Shown in pieces: positions 20,039 to 27,692 of a DNA stretch of 64,000 nucleotides. The DNA lies in assembly GCF_012427705.1 (NCBI RefSeq), contig NZ_CP048602.1, positions 1,674,001 through 1,738,000 of the forward strand, in the 5' to 3' direction. The translations under genes were made by a program, and so were the position numbers. This stretch comes from Vreelandella piezotolerans. Lineage in GTDB: Bacteria > Pseudomonadota > Gammaproteobacteria > Pseudomonadales > Halomonadaceae. Position 1 is the stretch's first letter. Each line of letters begins with the position of its first letter. A model generated the notes under the pieces. It was given only the letters and a program-made list of their open reading frames with translations. It was not told where the DNA came from and made no database searches.

Positions 20039-20359
20039 TAACTCTCCTATGCCATTACGAGCGTCTGGGGCTGCTAAGCTGAGCCCAGGACGATTCATTG
20101 ATCAGCGTCGGCGGGTTAGATCGCGCACCGTCACTGATGGGTTATCTTGCATTGCAGCATAGCAAGTGTTTTTGTGCAGTGCAACATCAGAGGCGCAATG
20201 AATTTTTGACCGCGCGTGCCGCGCTGATATGGGCAAACGGTTGAACGAACAGTGGGTTTACCAAGAGGGGCTCGAACACTAGTCTAAAAGCTACAGAGAA
20301 TCGTTATCACATGGCGGTGTGGATAGTCCGTGTCGCCGATGACTCACAAGGAGTGCAAC

Positions 20360-21736
20360 ATGGAAACACGTATCGAGCGGGATAGTATGGGCGAGTTGAA
20401 GGTTCCAGGCACGGCGCTTTATGGGGCACAAACGCAGCGTGCTATCAATAATTTTCCCGTGTCGGGCACGCCGATGCCGGAGGCCTTCGTTCATGCGGTT
20501 GCTCGTATTAAGCTGGCAGCGGCGCGCAGTAATCATCAGTTAGGGTTATTGGATGCCGAGCGTGCCCAGGCGATCGAAAAAGCCGCACAAGCGGTGATCG
20601 ATGGCCAGCATGATGAGCATTTTCCTATCGACGTTTTCCAAACGGGGTCGGGTACGTCGACCAATATGAATGTGAACGAGGTGTTAGCGACGCTGGCCAG
20701 CCGAGAGGGCGTTGACGTCACACCTAACGATCACGTCAATATGGGGCAATCCAGTAACGATGTCATTCCCACGGCGATCCACCTGTCAGCGGCTATCGCG
20801 GTGAACGAGTCACTGCGCCCTGCGTTAACCGAACTCAAGGCAACGATCGACCGCCGTGCCAATGAGTTGAGTCATATCGTCAAAACCGGCCGTACCCACT
20901 TGATGGACGCCATGCCGCTTCGCATGGATCAAGAGCTAGGCGCGTGGTCTAGCCAGGTGGGTCAAGCCATCGAGCGGTTCGATAGTGCCATGACGCGACT
21001 ATGCCGCCTTGCCCAGGGTGGCACCGCTGTGGGCACGGGGATCAATGCGCCGGAGGGATTTGCTGACTTGATGGCCAAAGACCTAAGCCAGCAAACAGGT
21101 CTCTCATTTGTACCTAACGATAGTTTCTTTGCCAGCTTGGCATCGCAAGATGCCGCGGTAGAGCTTTCCGGTCAGTTGAAGGGGTTGGCATGCGTCGTAA
21201 TGAAGATCGCCAACGATCTGCGCTGGATGAACTCTGGGCCGCTAGCGGGGCTGGGTGAAATCGAATTGGAAGCATTGCAGCCGGGAAGTTCGATCATGCC
21301 CGGCAAGGTCAATCCCGTCATCCCTGAGTCGGCGGCGCAAGCGGCCGCTCAAGTGATTGGATTGGATGCTGCTATTACGGTGGCCGGACAAAGCGGCAAT
21401 TTTCAGCTCAACGTCATGTTGCCACTCGTGGCCTCGAACCTGTTGACCTCGATTACATTGATGAGCAGTACCGCCACCTTGCTGGGTGAGCGCGCCATCG
21501 CCACCTTCACAGTCCGTGAAGACAATCTCCAAGGCCCGCTGGCGCGTAACCCCATCCTCGTCACCGCGCTCAACAGTGTGATTGGCTACAACGCGGCCGC
21601 TGCGATTGCCAAAAAGGCTTACCAAGCGGGGAGGCCCATCATCGATGTGGCGGAAGAAGAGACGGAGTTGGATCGAGCTACGTTGGAGCGGCTGCTCGAT
21701 CCTACGGTACTGACGAAGGGCGGGGTGCCAGAGTAG
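20360..21736 (+). CDS. fumC: Class II fumarate hydratase
   Basis: 458 residues. This oxygen-stable, iron-free fumarase interconverts fumarate and malate in the TCA cycle. It belongs to the fumarase/aspartase superfamily, with the signature GSSIMPGKVNPV carrying the catalytic Ser, plus TGSGTSTNMNVNEV and KTGRTHLMDAMP. AAGGAG lies just before METRIER, so an upstream in-frame start at 20330 is rejected. The 321-base gap before it contains the phasin promoter region and no other gene. A hairpin follows the stop. Confidence 0.95.
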   Translation: METRIERDSMGELKVPGTALYGAQTQRAINNFPVSGTPMPEAFVHAVARIKLAAARSNHQLGLLDAERAQAIEKAAQAVIDGQHDEHFPIDVFQTGSGTSTNMNVNEVLATLASREGVDVTPNDHVNMGQSSNDVIPTAIHLSAAIAVNESLRPALTELKATIDRRANELSHIVKTGRTHLMDAMPLRMDQELGAWSSQVGQAIERFDSAMTRLCRLAQGGTAVGTGINAPEGFADLMAKDLSQQTGLSFVPNDSFFASLASQDAAVELSGQLKGLACVVMKIANDLRWMNSGPLAGLGEIELEALQPGSSIMPGKVNPVIPESAAQAAAQVIGLDAAITVAGQSGNFQLNVMLPLVASNLLTSITLMSSTATLLGERAIATFTVREDNLQGPLARNPILVTALNSVIGYNAAAAIAKKAYQAGRPIIDVAEEETELDRATLERLLDPTVLTKGGVPE

Positions 21737-21775
21737 CGAAGCGCCTTGACGCAGGGCAAGGCGGCTACGTCTTTT
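21733..21775. terminator. Hairpin between fumC and the convergent phosphatase-like gene
   Basis: Nested arms GTAGC...GCTAC and CGCCTTG...CAAGGCG enclose a short loop and are followed by GTCTTTT on the plus strand. It covers the stops of both convergent genes and is probably a weak terminator. Confidence 0.5.
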
Positions 21776-22835
21776 GGCGTTCCGTTTTGCCCTTTTGAAT
21801 GGTCTCGCTGGCTTCTTGGCGCTCCTCTTGACTCGCTTCTGGATTGTCATGCTCATCTTGCCGTGAGGGGCGATAACAGAGCGTCGCGAGGATCGGGAAG
21901 TGGTCGGATCCGAAGGCGTCCAAGCGCTGCATACTGTCTAGCGTGAAGTGCTCACTGACGAATACGTGATCTAGTGGCCAGCGCAGAAACGGATAGTTTG
22001 CATGAAACGTGCTAAACATTCCTCGCCCGCGGCGCGGGTCGAGCATGCCACTGATCCGGCAAAACCGACGTGTCGTGCGTGACCAAGCGACGTCGTTGAG
22101 ATCGCCCGCAACGAGCGTAGGCGATGGGTTCTGGTGAATTTCCTTGCCTACCAAGAGTAGCTCGGCGTCTCGCCAAAGCGATTTTTCACTCTCGCTGGGG
22201 GCGGGAGGGCGTGGATGCAGCGCATAGAAACGGATCTGATCGCCGCTCGCTAGGGTGACATAGGTATGGATAGAGGGGATGTCATCCTGAATCAACCATT
22301 TTACTTCCGTCTCGCTGAGCGTCAGTCGAGAGTACAAGTGCATGCCGTAAAGGTTGTCGAGGGGAATTTTTACGCTGTTTGGCCAGGCTTTTGAGAGAGC
22401 AGTATCCAACTGACGCTGCCACCACTGGTCGGATTCCAGCGTCAACACCATATCGGGCTGGTGCTGCTCTATCATGCTGATCAGCTTATCCGCTTGACGG
22501 TTTGGTGTGAGCACGTTAGCGATCAGTAACGTGATTTTCTGCTCATCCGGCGCCTTGCGGGTCGATTGAACCTGTACGGGCCAAAGTCGTGTCCAGGGAA
22601 AGATGTAGCGCAGTTGGAGCATGCAGGTGAGTAGCGACAACCCTATCGTGGCAGTCTGCCATCGGCTGGGGGGCAAGAGGAGTGCGCCAACGGCGGCGCA
22701 GAGCCCAGCGAGCACCGCGATTTGTAGTCGTGGAAACTCGAAACTTCGCACCCACCACCAACGTAGCCTTATTCGCGCGATGAGGGTGGATAATAGTAGT
22801 AAACCGGCGATGCATCCTAGCAAAGGCCCTAACAA
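21765..22835 (-). CDS. Membrane-anchored endonuclease/exonuclease/phosphatase family protein
   Basis: 356 residues. The first about 90 carry three hydrophobic segments (LLGCIAGLLLLSTLI, LQIAVLAGLCAAVGALLL and a third near 65-78). Residues 100-320 form an EEP-fold domain: LLIANVLTPN, QPDMVLTLES (metal-binding Glu), the AGDLNDVAWS motif, WPLDHVFVS and GSDHFPILATL, which together give the Mg-dependent catalytic site. The C-terminus is a charged low-complexity tail. The catalytic domain would face the periplasm. The substrate (nucleic acid, phospholipid head group or phosphoester) cannot be told. Confidence 0.82.
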   Translation of the reverse strand: MLGPLLGCIAGLLLLSTLIARIRLRWWWVRSFEFPRLQIAVLAGLCAAVGALLLPPSRWQTATIGLSLLTCMLQLRYIFPWTRLWPVQVQSTRKAPDEQKITLLIANVLTPNRQADKLISMIEQHQPDMVLTLESDQWWQRQLDTALSKAWPNSVKIPLDNLYGMHLYSRLTLSETEVKWLIQDDIPSIHTYVTLASGDQIRFYALHPRPPAPSESEKSLWRDAELLLVGKEIHQNPSPTLVAGDLNDVAWSRTTRRFCRISGMLDPRRGRGMFSTFHANYPFLRWPLDHVFVSEHFTLDSMQRLDAFGSDHFPILATLCYRPSRQDEHDNPEASQEERQEASETIQKGKTERQKT

Positions 22836-22968
22836 AACCTATCTCCTTATCCGTAAGCGATCATGATTGATCTATGTGCAGCTTAGCCGGTAGGTTTGAT
22901 AAGTGTCGATGTAATTTGCGGGAGCGGGTAGGGTAAGGCACTAAAGTAGGCAAAGGCGCAAAAATGAC

Positions 22969-22996
22969 TTGCAATTCAGCCATGAAGCCGTAGAAT
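22969..22996 (+). promoter_or_regulatory. Sigma-70 promoter of the tRNA-Val pair
   Basis: TTGCAA (22969-22974) and TAGAAT (22991-22996) are separated by 16 bases, ending 18 bases before the first tRNA. No other promoter is needed for the second copy. Confidence 0.7.
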
Positions 22997-23014
22997 ACGC
23001 ATCCGTTGCACAGC

Positions 23015-23091
23015 AGGACCATAGCTCAGTTGGTTAGAGCGCCACGTTGACATCGTGGAGGTCGGCGGTTCAAATCCGCCTGGTCCTACCA
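23015..23091 (+). tRNA. tRNA-Val (anticodon GAC)
   Basis: 77 bases with encoded CCA. The acceptor arms AGGACCA and TGGTCCT pair over 7 bp. The D-arm is GCTC/GAGC, the anticodon stem CCACG/CGTGG encloses TTGACAT (anticodon GAC), the variable loop is 5 bases, and the T-arm is GGCGG/CCGCC around TTCAAAT. It reads GUC and GUU valine codons. Confidence 0.97.
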
Positions 23092-23115
23092 AATCTATCC
23101 GTGCACTTTTTTTCT

Positions 23116-23192
23116 AGGACCATAGCTCAGTTGGTTAGAGCGCCACGTTGACATCGTGGAGGTCGGCGGTTCAAATCCGCCTGGTCCTACCA
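23116..23192 (+). tRNA. tRNA-Val (anticodon GAC), second identical copy
   Basis: It matches the first copy over the whole 77 bases, including the CCA end, after a 24-base spacer. The pair is most likely one transcript, ended by the hairpin just downstream. Confidence 0.97.
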
Positions 23193-23201
23193 GACAGTCA
23201 C

Positions 23202-23236
23202 AAAAAAGCCCTGCTCATCGAGCGGGGCTTTTTTGT
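23202..23236 (+). terminator. Rho-independent terminator after the tRNA-Val pair
   Basis: An AAAAAAGCCC...GGGGCTTTTTT stem with a short loop and a run of six T. The A-run on the other strand may also serve the minus-strand gene at 23268. Confidence 0.85.
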
Positions 23237-23267
23237 GTGCGCCTGTTTTATCGTTTGGCGTCTTGCA

Positions 23268-23738
23268 TCATATGAAGCGAGGAAGGTCTGTTTGCCGTAC
23301 GAAAGTCGCCACCAGCGCCTCGATGCCCGCCTGATCTTCTTGGCTAAAGCGCGCGTGCTGCGGGCTGTCGATATCCAGTACACCCCATACGACACCATCG
23401 CTCACGATAGGAACGACCAGCTCGGAACGTGAATCGGCGTCGCAGGCGATGTGGTCGGCCACCGCGTGTACGTCATCGACACGTTGCGTTGCCTGTTCAC
23501 GGGCCGCTGCTCCACAAACACCTTTGCTAAATGGAATGGGGTGGCAGGCGGGTTTGCCCTGAAACGGCCCGAGGCACAGCAGTTGCGGTTCGCGCTGCAG
23601 ATAAAAGCCAACCCAGTTTAGCGTCTCTAGCGCTTGCTGAATGAAAGCGCAGGTTTGGGCGCTGTTGGTCAGCCAGTCGCGAGTGTCTAACAAAGCTTCT
23701 AGCTGACGGTTGAGTAGGGTGTAATCGGTGGTCGACAT
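23268..23738 (-). CDS. msrC: Free methionine-(R)-sulfoxide reductase (GAF domain)
   Basis: 156 residues forming a single GAF domain. It reduces free Met-R-sulfoxide with thioredoxin. The three cysteines of the family are Cys65 (KPACHPIPF), Cys75 (KGVCGAAA) and Cys99 (HIACDADS), with the same spacing as in E. coli fRMsr, and SRSELVVPI and GVLDIDSP are conserved. It lies directly downstream of the metNIQ terminator on the same strand, a sensible link between methionine import and repair of oxidised methionine. Confidence 0.9.
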   Translation of the reverse strand: MSTTDYTLLNRQLEALLDTRDWLTNSAQTCAFIQQALETLNWVGFYLQREPQLLCLGPFQGKPACHPIPFSKGVCGAAAREQATQRVDDVHAVADHIACDADSRSELVVPIVSDGVVWGVLDIDSPQHARFSQEDQAGIEALVATFVRQTDLPRFI

Positions 23739-23749
23739 ACCATTTCCTT

Positions 23750-23789
23750 GATGAAAAACGCATCAGGCCAGCCTTTCGGCTGGCCTGAT
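23750..23789 (-). terminator. Rho-independent terminator of metNIQ
   Basis: ATCAGGCCAGC / GCTGGCCTGAT stem with a 6-base loop, followed on the minus strand by GCGTTTTT. Confidence 0.88.
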
Positions 23790-23812
23790 AATGAATCATG
23801 AACGGGTGAGAG

Positions 23813-24607
23813 TTACTCGTCAGTCCAGCCTGGTACCGCCGCACCTTTGAACAGCTCGTCGGCTTTCTCGATCACTTCCTCACGCTGATAGGCGTCGACC
23901 AACTGGCGAATTTCTTCGCGATCTTCATCGCCACCGCGAACCGCAATCAGGTTGACGTAGGGAGACTCAGGGCCTTCCTTGATCAGCGCATCGTCCAGGC
24001 TCAGGCCAGCCGGCTGGGCGAAGGTGTTGTTGATGAAAGCCATGTCGACATCCGGCAGGACACGGGGCAACTGCGCTGCTTCGATTTCACGGAAGCGGAA
24101 GCCGCGCGGATTTTCTGCGATATCGATCGGCGTGGCTTCCAGGAAGGTCGGATCGTTGAGCGTGATCAAACCTTCGTTATGCATCAAAATGAGCGCACGC
24201 CCTTCGTTGGAAGGGTCGTTGGGTAGCGCGATTTGGGCACCGTCCGGCAGCTCATCGATGCTGTCGTACTTTTCAGAATACGCGCCGATGGGGTACACGA
24301 AGGTGTAACCAGCAATGGCAAAATCGTAGCCACGGTCATTGACCATCGCCTGCATGTAGGGCTCGTGCTGGTAGGCGTTGGCATCCAGGCTGCCATCGGC
24401 CAGCGCCGCGTTCGGTGTGACGTAGTCGGTGAACTCGATGATTTCGACGTTCAGGTCGTACTCTTCTTTGGCAATGCGCGCGGCCACTTCCATGACTTCG
24501 GTTTCGGGGCCGGCGACGGTGCCCATTTTGATGGTACGGGTTTCCGCATTGGCCACGTTGATGGCCAGAGCCAGTGCGGTCAGGCTGCCGATAATGACTT
24601 TTTGCAT
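23813..24607 (-). CDS. metQ: Methionine ABC transporter substrate-binding protein
   Basis: 264 residues of the NlpA/MetQ family. A signal peptide (about 1-22, MQKVIIGSLTALALAINVANA) precedes a domain with IKMGTVAGPETEVMEVAA, FTDYVTPNAALADGSLDANAYQHEPY and ALPNDPSNEGRAL, characteristic of the methionine-binding pocket. E. coli MetQ is a lipoprotein, but this signal peptide has no cysteine at the cleavage site, so the protein appears to be a soluble periplasmic binding protein. The start has TGGAG seven bases upstream. It is last in metN-metI-metQ, 113 bases after metI. Confidence 0.93.
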   Translation of the reverse strand: MQKVIIGSLTALALAINVANAETRTIKMGTVAGPETEVMEVAARIAKEEYDLNVEIIEFTDYVTPNAALADGSLDANAYQHEPYMQAMVNDRGYDFAIAGYTFVYPIGAYSEKYDSIDELPDGAQIALPNDPSNEGRALILMHNEGLITLNDPTFLEATPIDIAENPRGFRFREIEAAQLPRVLPDVDMAFINNTFAQPAGLSLDDALIKEGPESPYVNLIAVRGGDEDREEIRQLVDAYQREEVIEKADELFKGAAVPGWTDE

Positions 24608-24720
24608 GGCATTACTCCAGTGTCGTTGTGCATCGTGTTGCAATGATGCGGGAATAAGAAACGCAAGTCTAATGCGTTTTTGTTATATTTAGCTATGCCA
24701 ATGAAAGAGGCTGGCTATGA

Positions 24721-25374
24721 CTATTTACGGTCGCTTTTGCGCACCAAGTAGTCGCCCAGGCTTTGAAACCCTTGTACCAGTACGACTAGGATCACCACGG
24801 TGATCAGCATGATCGTGGGGTTGAAGCGGTTGTAGCCGTAGCGAATGCCTAGGTCGCCTAGTCCGCCGCCGCCCACGGCGCCCGCCATGGCCGAGTAACT
24901 CACTAAGGTGACCAGCGTGATGGTGAGGCCCGTGATGATGCCGCCGCGCGCTTCGGGAATCAGTACCTTGGTAATGATTTGCCAAGGTGTTGCCCCCATG
25001 GCTTGCGCAGACTCGATCAGTCCCGGAGAGATCTCATTCAGCGCGCCCTCGATAAGGCGGGCCACGAAGGGAATAGCGGCAATCGTCAGCGGTACCGACG
25101 CGGCATTGATGCCGATGGAAGTGCCCACCAACATGCGAGTGAAGGGAATGATGGCGACCATCAAAATGATGAACGGAATCGAACGCCCGATGTTGGTGAT
25201 GATGCCCAGTGCCTGGTTGAGAATGGGCATCGCCATGATTTGCCGCGGGCGGGTCACGTAAAGCATGACGCCCAGCGGCAGGCCCAATAGGGTGGCAATC
25301 ACACCCGATACGGCCACCATGTAAAGGGTATCCAGCGTGGCCTGTAAAATGAGATCAAACATTGCGCTGGACAT
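24721..25374 (-). CDS. metI: Methionine ABC transporter permease
   Basis: 217 residues with five membrane segments. The permease ABC-interaction loop is EALNEISPGLIESAQAMGATPWQI-like (the EAA motif), followed by VLIPEARGGIITG. It forms the MetI dimer of the MetNI importer. The ATG at 25374 has GGAGG eight bases upstream, so the gene overlaps the metN end by 20 bases. A TTG six bases earlier is too close to that ribosome-binding site. Confidence 0.93.
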   Translation of the reverse strand: MSSAMFDLILQATLDTLYMVAVSGVIATLLGLPLGVMLYVTRPRQIMAMPILNQALGIITNIGRSIPFIILMVAIIPFTRMLVGTSIGINAASVPLTIAAIPFVARLIEGALNEISPGLIESAQAMGATPWQIITKVLIPEARGGIITGLTITLVTLVSYSAMAGAVGGGGLGDLGIRYGYNRFNPTIMLITVVILVVLVQGFQSLGDYLVRKSDRK

Positions 25375-26398
25375 GACCAAGTACCTCCACCTGTAGTTGA
25401 TGCGCTTCTAAATAGGACATGGCTTGTTGGGTTTGCTCATGGCTGCCCAGTAGCTCGGCAATCATTAGGCCCAGCGTGCGGTCTTGTATGGACTCGACTT
25501 TGGCCTGCAGGATGCTGACGTCCACGCTGCACTCCCGCGCCAGACGAGAAATGAGCGGTGTTGAAACGGCGTCACCCGAGAACGTTAGCCGCACCACCGG
25601 GTGCGTGTGTTCATTAGGGCGCTCTTCCAGGCGCTCCAGTAGCTCTTTCGGGGGGCTGAGTTGTAAGAAGTCGTTCAAAAAGTCGCGACCAAGCTGCGTT
25701 GCAGGCGCGGTAAAGAAGTCGCCCACTTCCGCGTCCTCTACCAGCTTGCCATCAGAGATCAGGCTGACCCGGTGGCAGATCGATTTCACCACTTCCATTT
25801 CGTGGGTAATGAGCAGGATGGTGATGCCCAGTTGGTGATTGATGTCGCGCAGCAGCTCGAGAATCGAGCTAGTGGTCTGTGGGTCCAGCGCCGAGGTCGC
25901 TTCATCGCACAGCAGCACATGCGGTTTGCTGGCAAGGGCGCGGGCAATGGCAACACGCTGTTTCTGGCCGCCGGAGAGCTGGGCGGGGTACTGCTTCGCT
26001 TTATCGGCAAGGCCTACCATCTCGAGCAGCGGAAGAACGCGGTTTTTGATCGCGCTGCGCTTTTCACCCATCAGTTCCAAGGGGAGGGCGACATTATCAA
26101 AAACGGTGCGTGTGGTGAGTAGGTTGAAGTGTTGAAAAATCATGCCGATACGATGACGAGCATGATTCAGTTCGCTGCGGCTCAGCCCGGTCATCTCTTG
26201 CCCATCCACGACCACGCTGCCGCTCGTGGGGCGCTCGAGTAGATTGACGCAGCGGATGAGGGTGGATTTGCCAGCGCCGGAAAGGCCAATGACACCGTGA
26301 ATCGTGCCTTTGGGGATCGTTAAATCGACGTTTTGAAGGGCATGCACGGCACCATCGCCGCTGCCATAAGTTTTACTAACGTTGCTAAGTTCAATCAT
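25355..26398 (-). CDS. metN: Methionine ABC transporter ATP-binding protein
   Basis: 347 residues. The ABC ATPase domain has Walker [10 protein letters not shown] (about 38-46), the signature LSGGQKQRV, Walker [14 protein letters not shown] and the switch His in LLITHEME. Residues about 265-347 form the C2/NIL regulatory domain that binds methionine and inhibits transport in E. coli MetN. I start at MIELSNV, the family N-terminus; an in-frame upstream start is rejected. A SAM-II-type riboswitch and terminator precede it, so the operon is probably switched off when SAM is abundant. Confidence 0.95.
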   Translation of the reverse strand: MIELSNVSKTYGSGDGAVHALQNVDLTIPKGTIHGVIGLSGAGKSTLIRCVNLLERPTSGSVVVDGQEMTGLSRSELNHARHRIGMIFQHFNLLTTRTVFDNVALPLELMGEKRSAIKNRVLPLLEMVGLADKAKQYPAQLSGGQKQRVAIARALASKPHVLLCDEATSALDPQTTSSILELLRDINHQLGITILLITHEMEVVKSICHRVSLISDGKLVEDAEVGDFFTAPATQLGRDFLNDFLQLSPPKELLERLEERPNEHTHPVVRLTFSGDAVSTPLISRLARECSVDVSILQAKVESIQDRTLGLMIAELLGSHEQTQQAMSYLEAHQLQVEVLGHVQRNV

Positions 26399-26460
26399 AG
26401 CGTCTGCCTTAATGGTAGGCCGAAGACGGAGTGCGAGGGGGCAAGCGTAGGGCGGGGAAC

Positions 26461-26487
26461 AAAAAAAGGCCACCCTTGCGGGTGGCC
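26461..26487 (-). terminator. Regulatory terminator in the metNIQ leader
   Basis: GGCCACCC / GGGTGGCC stem with a 4-base loop (GCAA on the minus strand), followed on the minus strand by seven T. It starts 15 bases after the aptamer core and precedes metN by about 62 bases. Its 5' arm contains CACCC, which can also pair with the aptamer GGGTG, giving a plausible antiterminator. Confidence 0.85.
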
Positions 26488-26502
26488 ATCAACGCTGGAC
26501 AC

Positions 26503-26572
26503 ACCCTTTTAGCTGCACTTCACCCCGCCAAAGGCCAGGTGGACGCCCGCAATCTGGGTACAAATCGGCGTC
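26503..26572 (-). ncRNA. SAM-II-type (SAM-II/SAM-V-like) riboswitch aptamer upstream of metNIQ
   Basis: Read on the minus strand. P1 is GACGC (26572-26568) with GCGTC (26546-26542). Between them lie the core CGATTTGTA, ACCC and the ATTGCGG segment. The 3' part is GTGCAGCTAAAAGGGTG. The pseudoknot pairs TTGC with GCAG and ACCC (26559-26556) with GGGT (26506-26503). The GATTT, TTGC and AGCTAAAA-GGG pieces, and their order, match the SAM-II aptamer as I know it. Unlike short SAM-II RNAs, the loop after P1 carries an extra hairpin (CACC...GGTG, about 26522-26541). SAM binding should close the pseudoknot and free the downstream terminator, turning metNIQ off. The mechanism is inferred. Confidence 0.82.
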
Positions 26573-26858
26573 ATTACATTTGCGGCGAAAGTCTAAAGAG
26601 CGATGGGGGCGTTGTCAACGGAAAGCGTTCTATTTCATGTTTTTAAGTTTTTAAACAGATCTATTTTCTTTTTTTGGTTGTTTTTTTGGGTTTTTATTGC
26701 TGTTGAGTAAAGGTATGGCGGGGTGTTAGCAGCAAAAAAACATGATCGATCAAGCGTGGGTGCTGCCTGGCTGCACAAGGTTGGGTCATTAGTAGTAAGC
26801 TTACGCAAGTTTTTATGGCCTATGCCACCCTGCTCACCTGTAAAGAAAGGAAGGGATC
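26573..26858. other. Divergent intergenic region between the metN leader and ribE
   Basis: About 285 bases holding the promoter for the metN leader RNA (minus) and for ribE (plus). It includes a strongly T-rich tract near 26640-26700. I looked for the FMN riboswitch core on the plus strand and did not find it. No convincing ORF. Confidence 0.5.
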
Positions 26859-27488
26859 ATGTTCACGGGTATCGTTCAAGGTACTGCTGAGATTGTCGAA
26901 GTGCGCGAGCTAGAGGAGTTCCGCACCCATGTGGTTGCCTTGTCAGAAGAGCTTAGGAGCGGTTTGGAAATTGGCGCGTCCGTCGCGCATAACGGTGTGT
27001 GCCTGACGGTGACGGCCATCGAGGGCGAGCGTGTCAGTTTCGACCTGATGCGAGAAACGCTGCGACTGACCAATCTTGGTGCAATTACCCCGGGGCAATG
27101 CGTCAACATAGAGCGTGCGGCCCGCTTCGGTGATGAGATTGGCGGTCACTCTATGTCCGGTCACATCATTTGTATGGCGCAGATCGTCGCCATCGAAGAG
27201 GCGCCCAATAATCGCCGTATCTGGTTCGCACTACCGGAAAAGGCCGCTAAATTCGTTTTTGAGAAAGGCTACATTGGCGTTGACGGCATCAGCCTCACCG
27301 TGGGTGCCGTGCGGCCATCGGCGGATGGGGCGGGGGTCGAGTTCAGTGTTAATCTGATCCCCGAGACACTATCCCGTACGGTATTGGGCAGCCGCTCGAT
27401 GGGCGATTGGGTCAATATCGAGATCGATCCGCAAACACAGGTCATCGTGGAAACGGTGGAGCGGGTATTGGCGAGCCGGTCCTTTTAG
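26859..27488 (+). CDS. ribE: Riboflavin synthase, alpha subunit type
   Basis: 209 residues. It dismutates two 6,7-dimethyl-8-ribityllumazines to riboflavin. It has two lumazine-binding repeats: the first starts [12 protein letters not shown] and includes [11 protein letters not shown], the second starts near residue 98 with GGHSMSGHI and includes [25 protein letters not shown] precedes the ATG. It stands apart from the ribBA/ribH genes, which are not in the window. Confidence 0.95.
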   Translation: MFTGIVQGTAEIVEVRELEEFRTHVVALSEELRSGLEIGASVAHNGVCLTVTAIEGERVSFDLMRETLRLTNLGAITPGQCVNIERAARFGDEIGGHSMSGHIICMAQIVAIEEAPNNRRIWFALPEKAAKFVFEKGYIGVDGISLTVGAVRPSADGAGVEFSVNLIPETLSRTVLGSRSMGDWVNIEIDPQTQVIVETVERVLASRSF

Positions 27489-27559
27489 CAATTTGAGGGT
27501 ATTGCTTTGGGCTTTTGTTGACCGATCGGTTAGCTGATGGCCTAAAGTTTGCTAAACAG

Positions 27560-27692
27560 TAAGTGAGGGAACGTGCCCTCGATCAACGGCTGCATGTACG
27601 GCACTCGCATCACGCGGTGCCTTTCGGTAGTATGTGCGGCTTTTCTCGCACCAAGGGACGCATTCGGCGTAAGCGCGAAGGATAAAAACTAC
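27560..27692 (+). promoter_or_regulatory. Structured-looking leader of the purine permease gene
   Basis: Three successive hairpins can be drawn: GAGGG/CCCTC (27565-27580), GGCAC/GTGCC (27600-27621) and GTGCG/CGCAC (27634-27651). They precede a GAAGGA ribosome-binding site and the ATG at 27693. I cannot match the leader to a purine, xanthine or preQ1 riboswitch by eye. It may be a regulatory RNA or merely GC-rich spacer. Confidence 0.35.

Noticed and set aside
23148..23432. A plus-strand frame starting within the second tRNA
   Set aside because: It overlaps tRNA-Val, the terminator and the msrC gene. It is not a plausible coding sequence.
26573..26858. FMN riboswitch before ribE
   Set aside because: The conserved FMN aptamer core is not present on the plus strand, and ribE alone is often not under such control.
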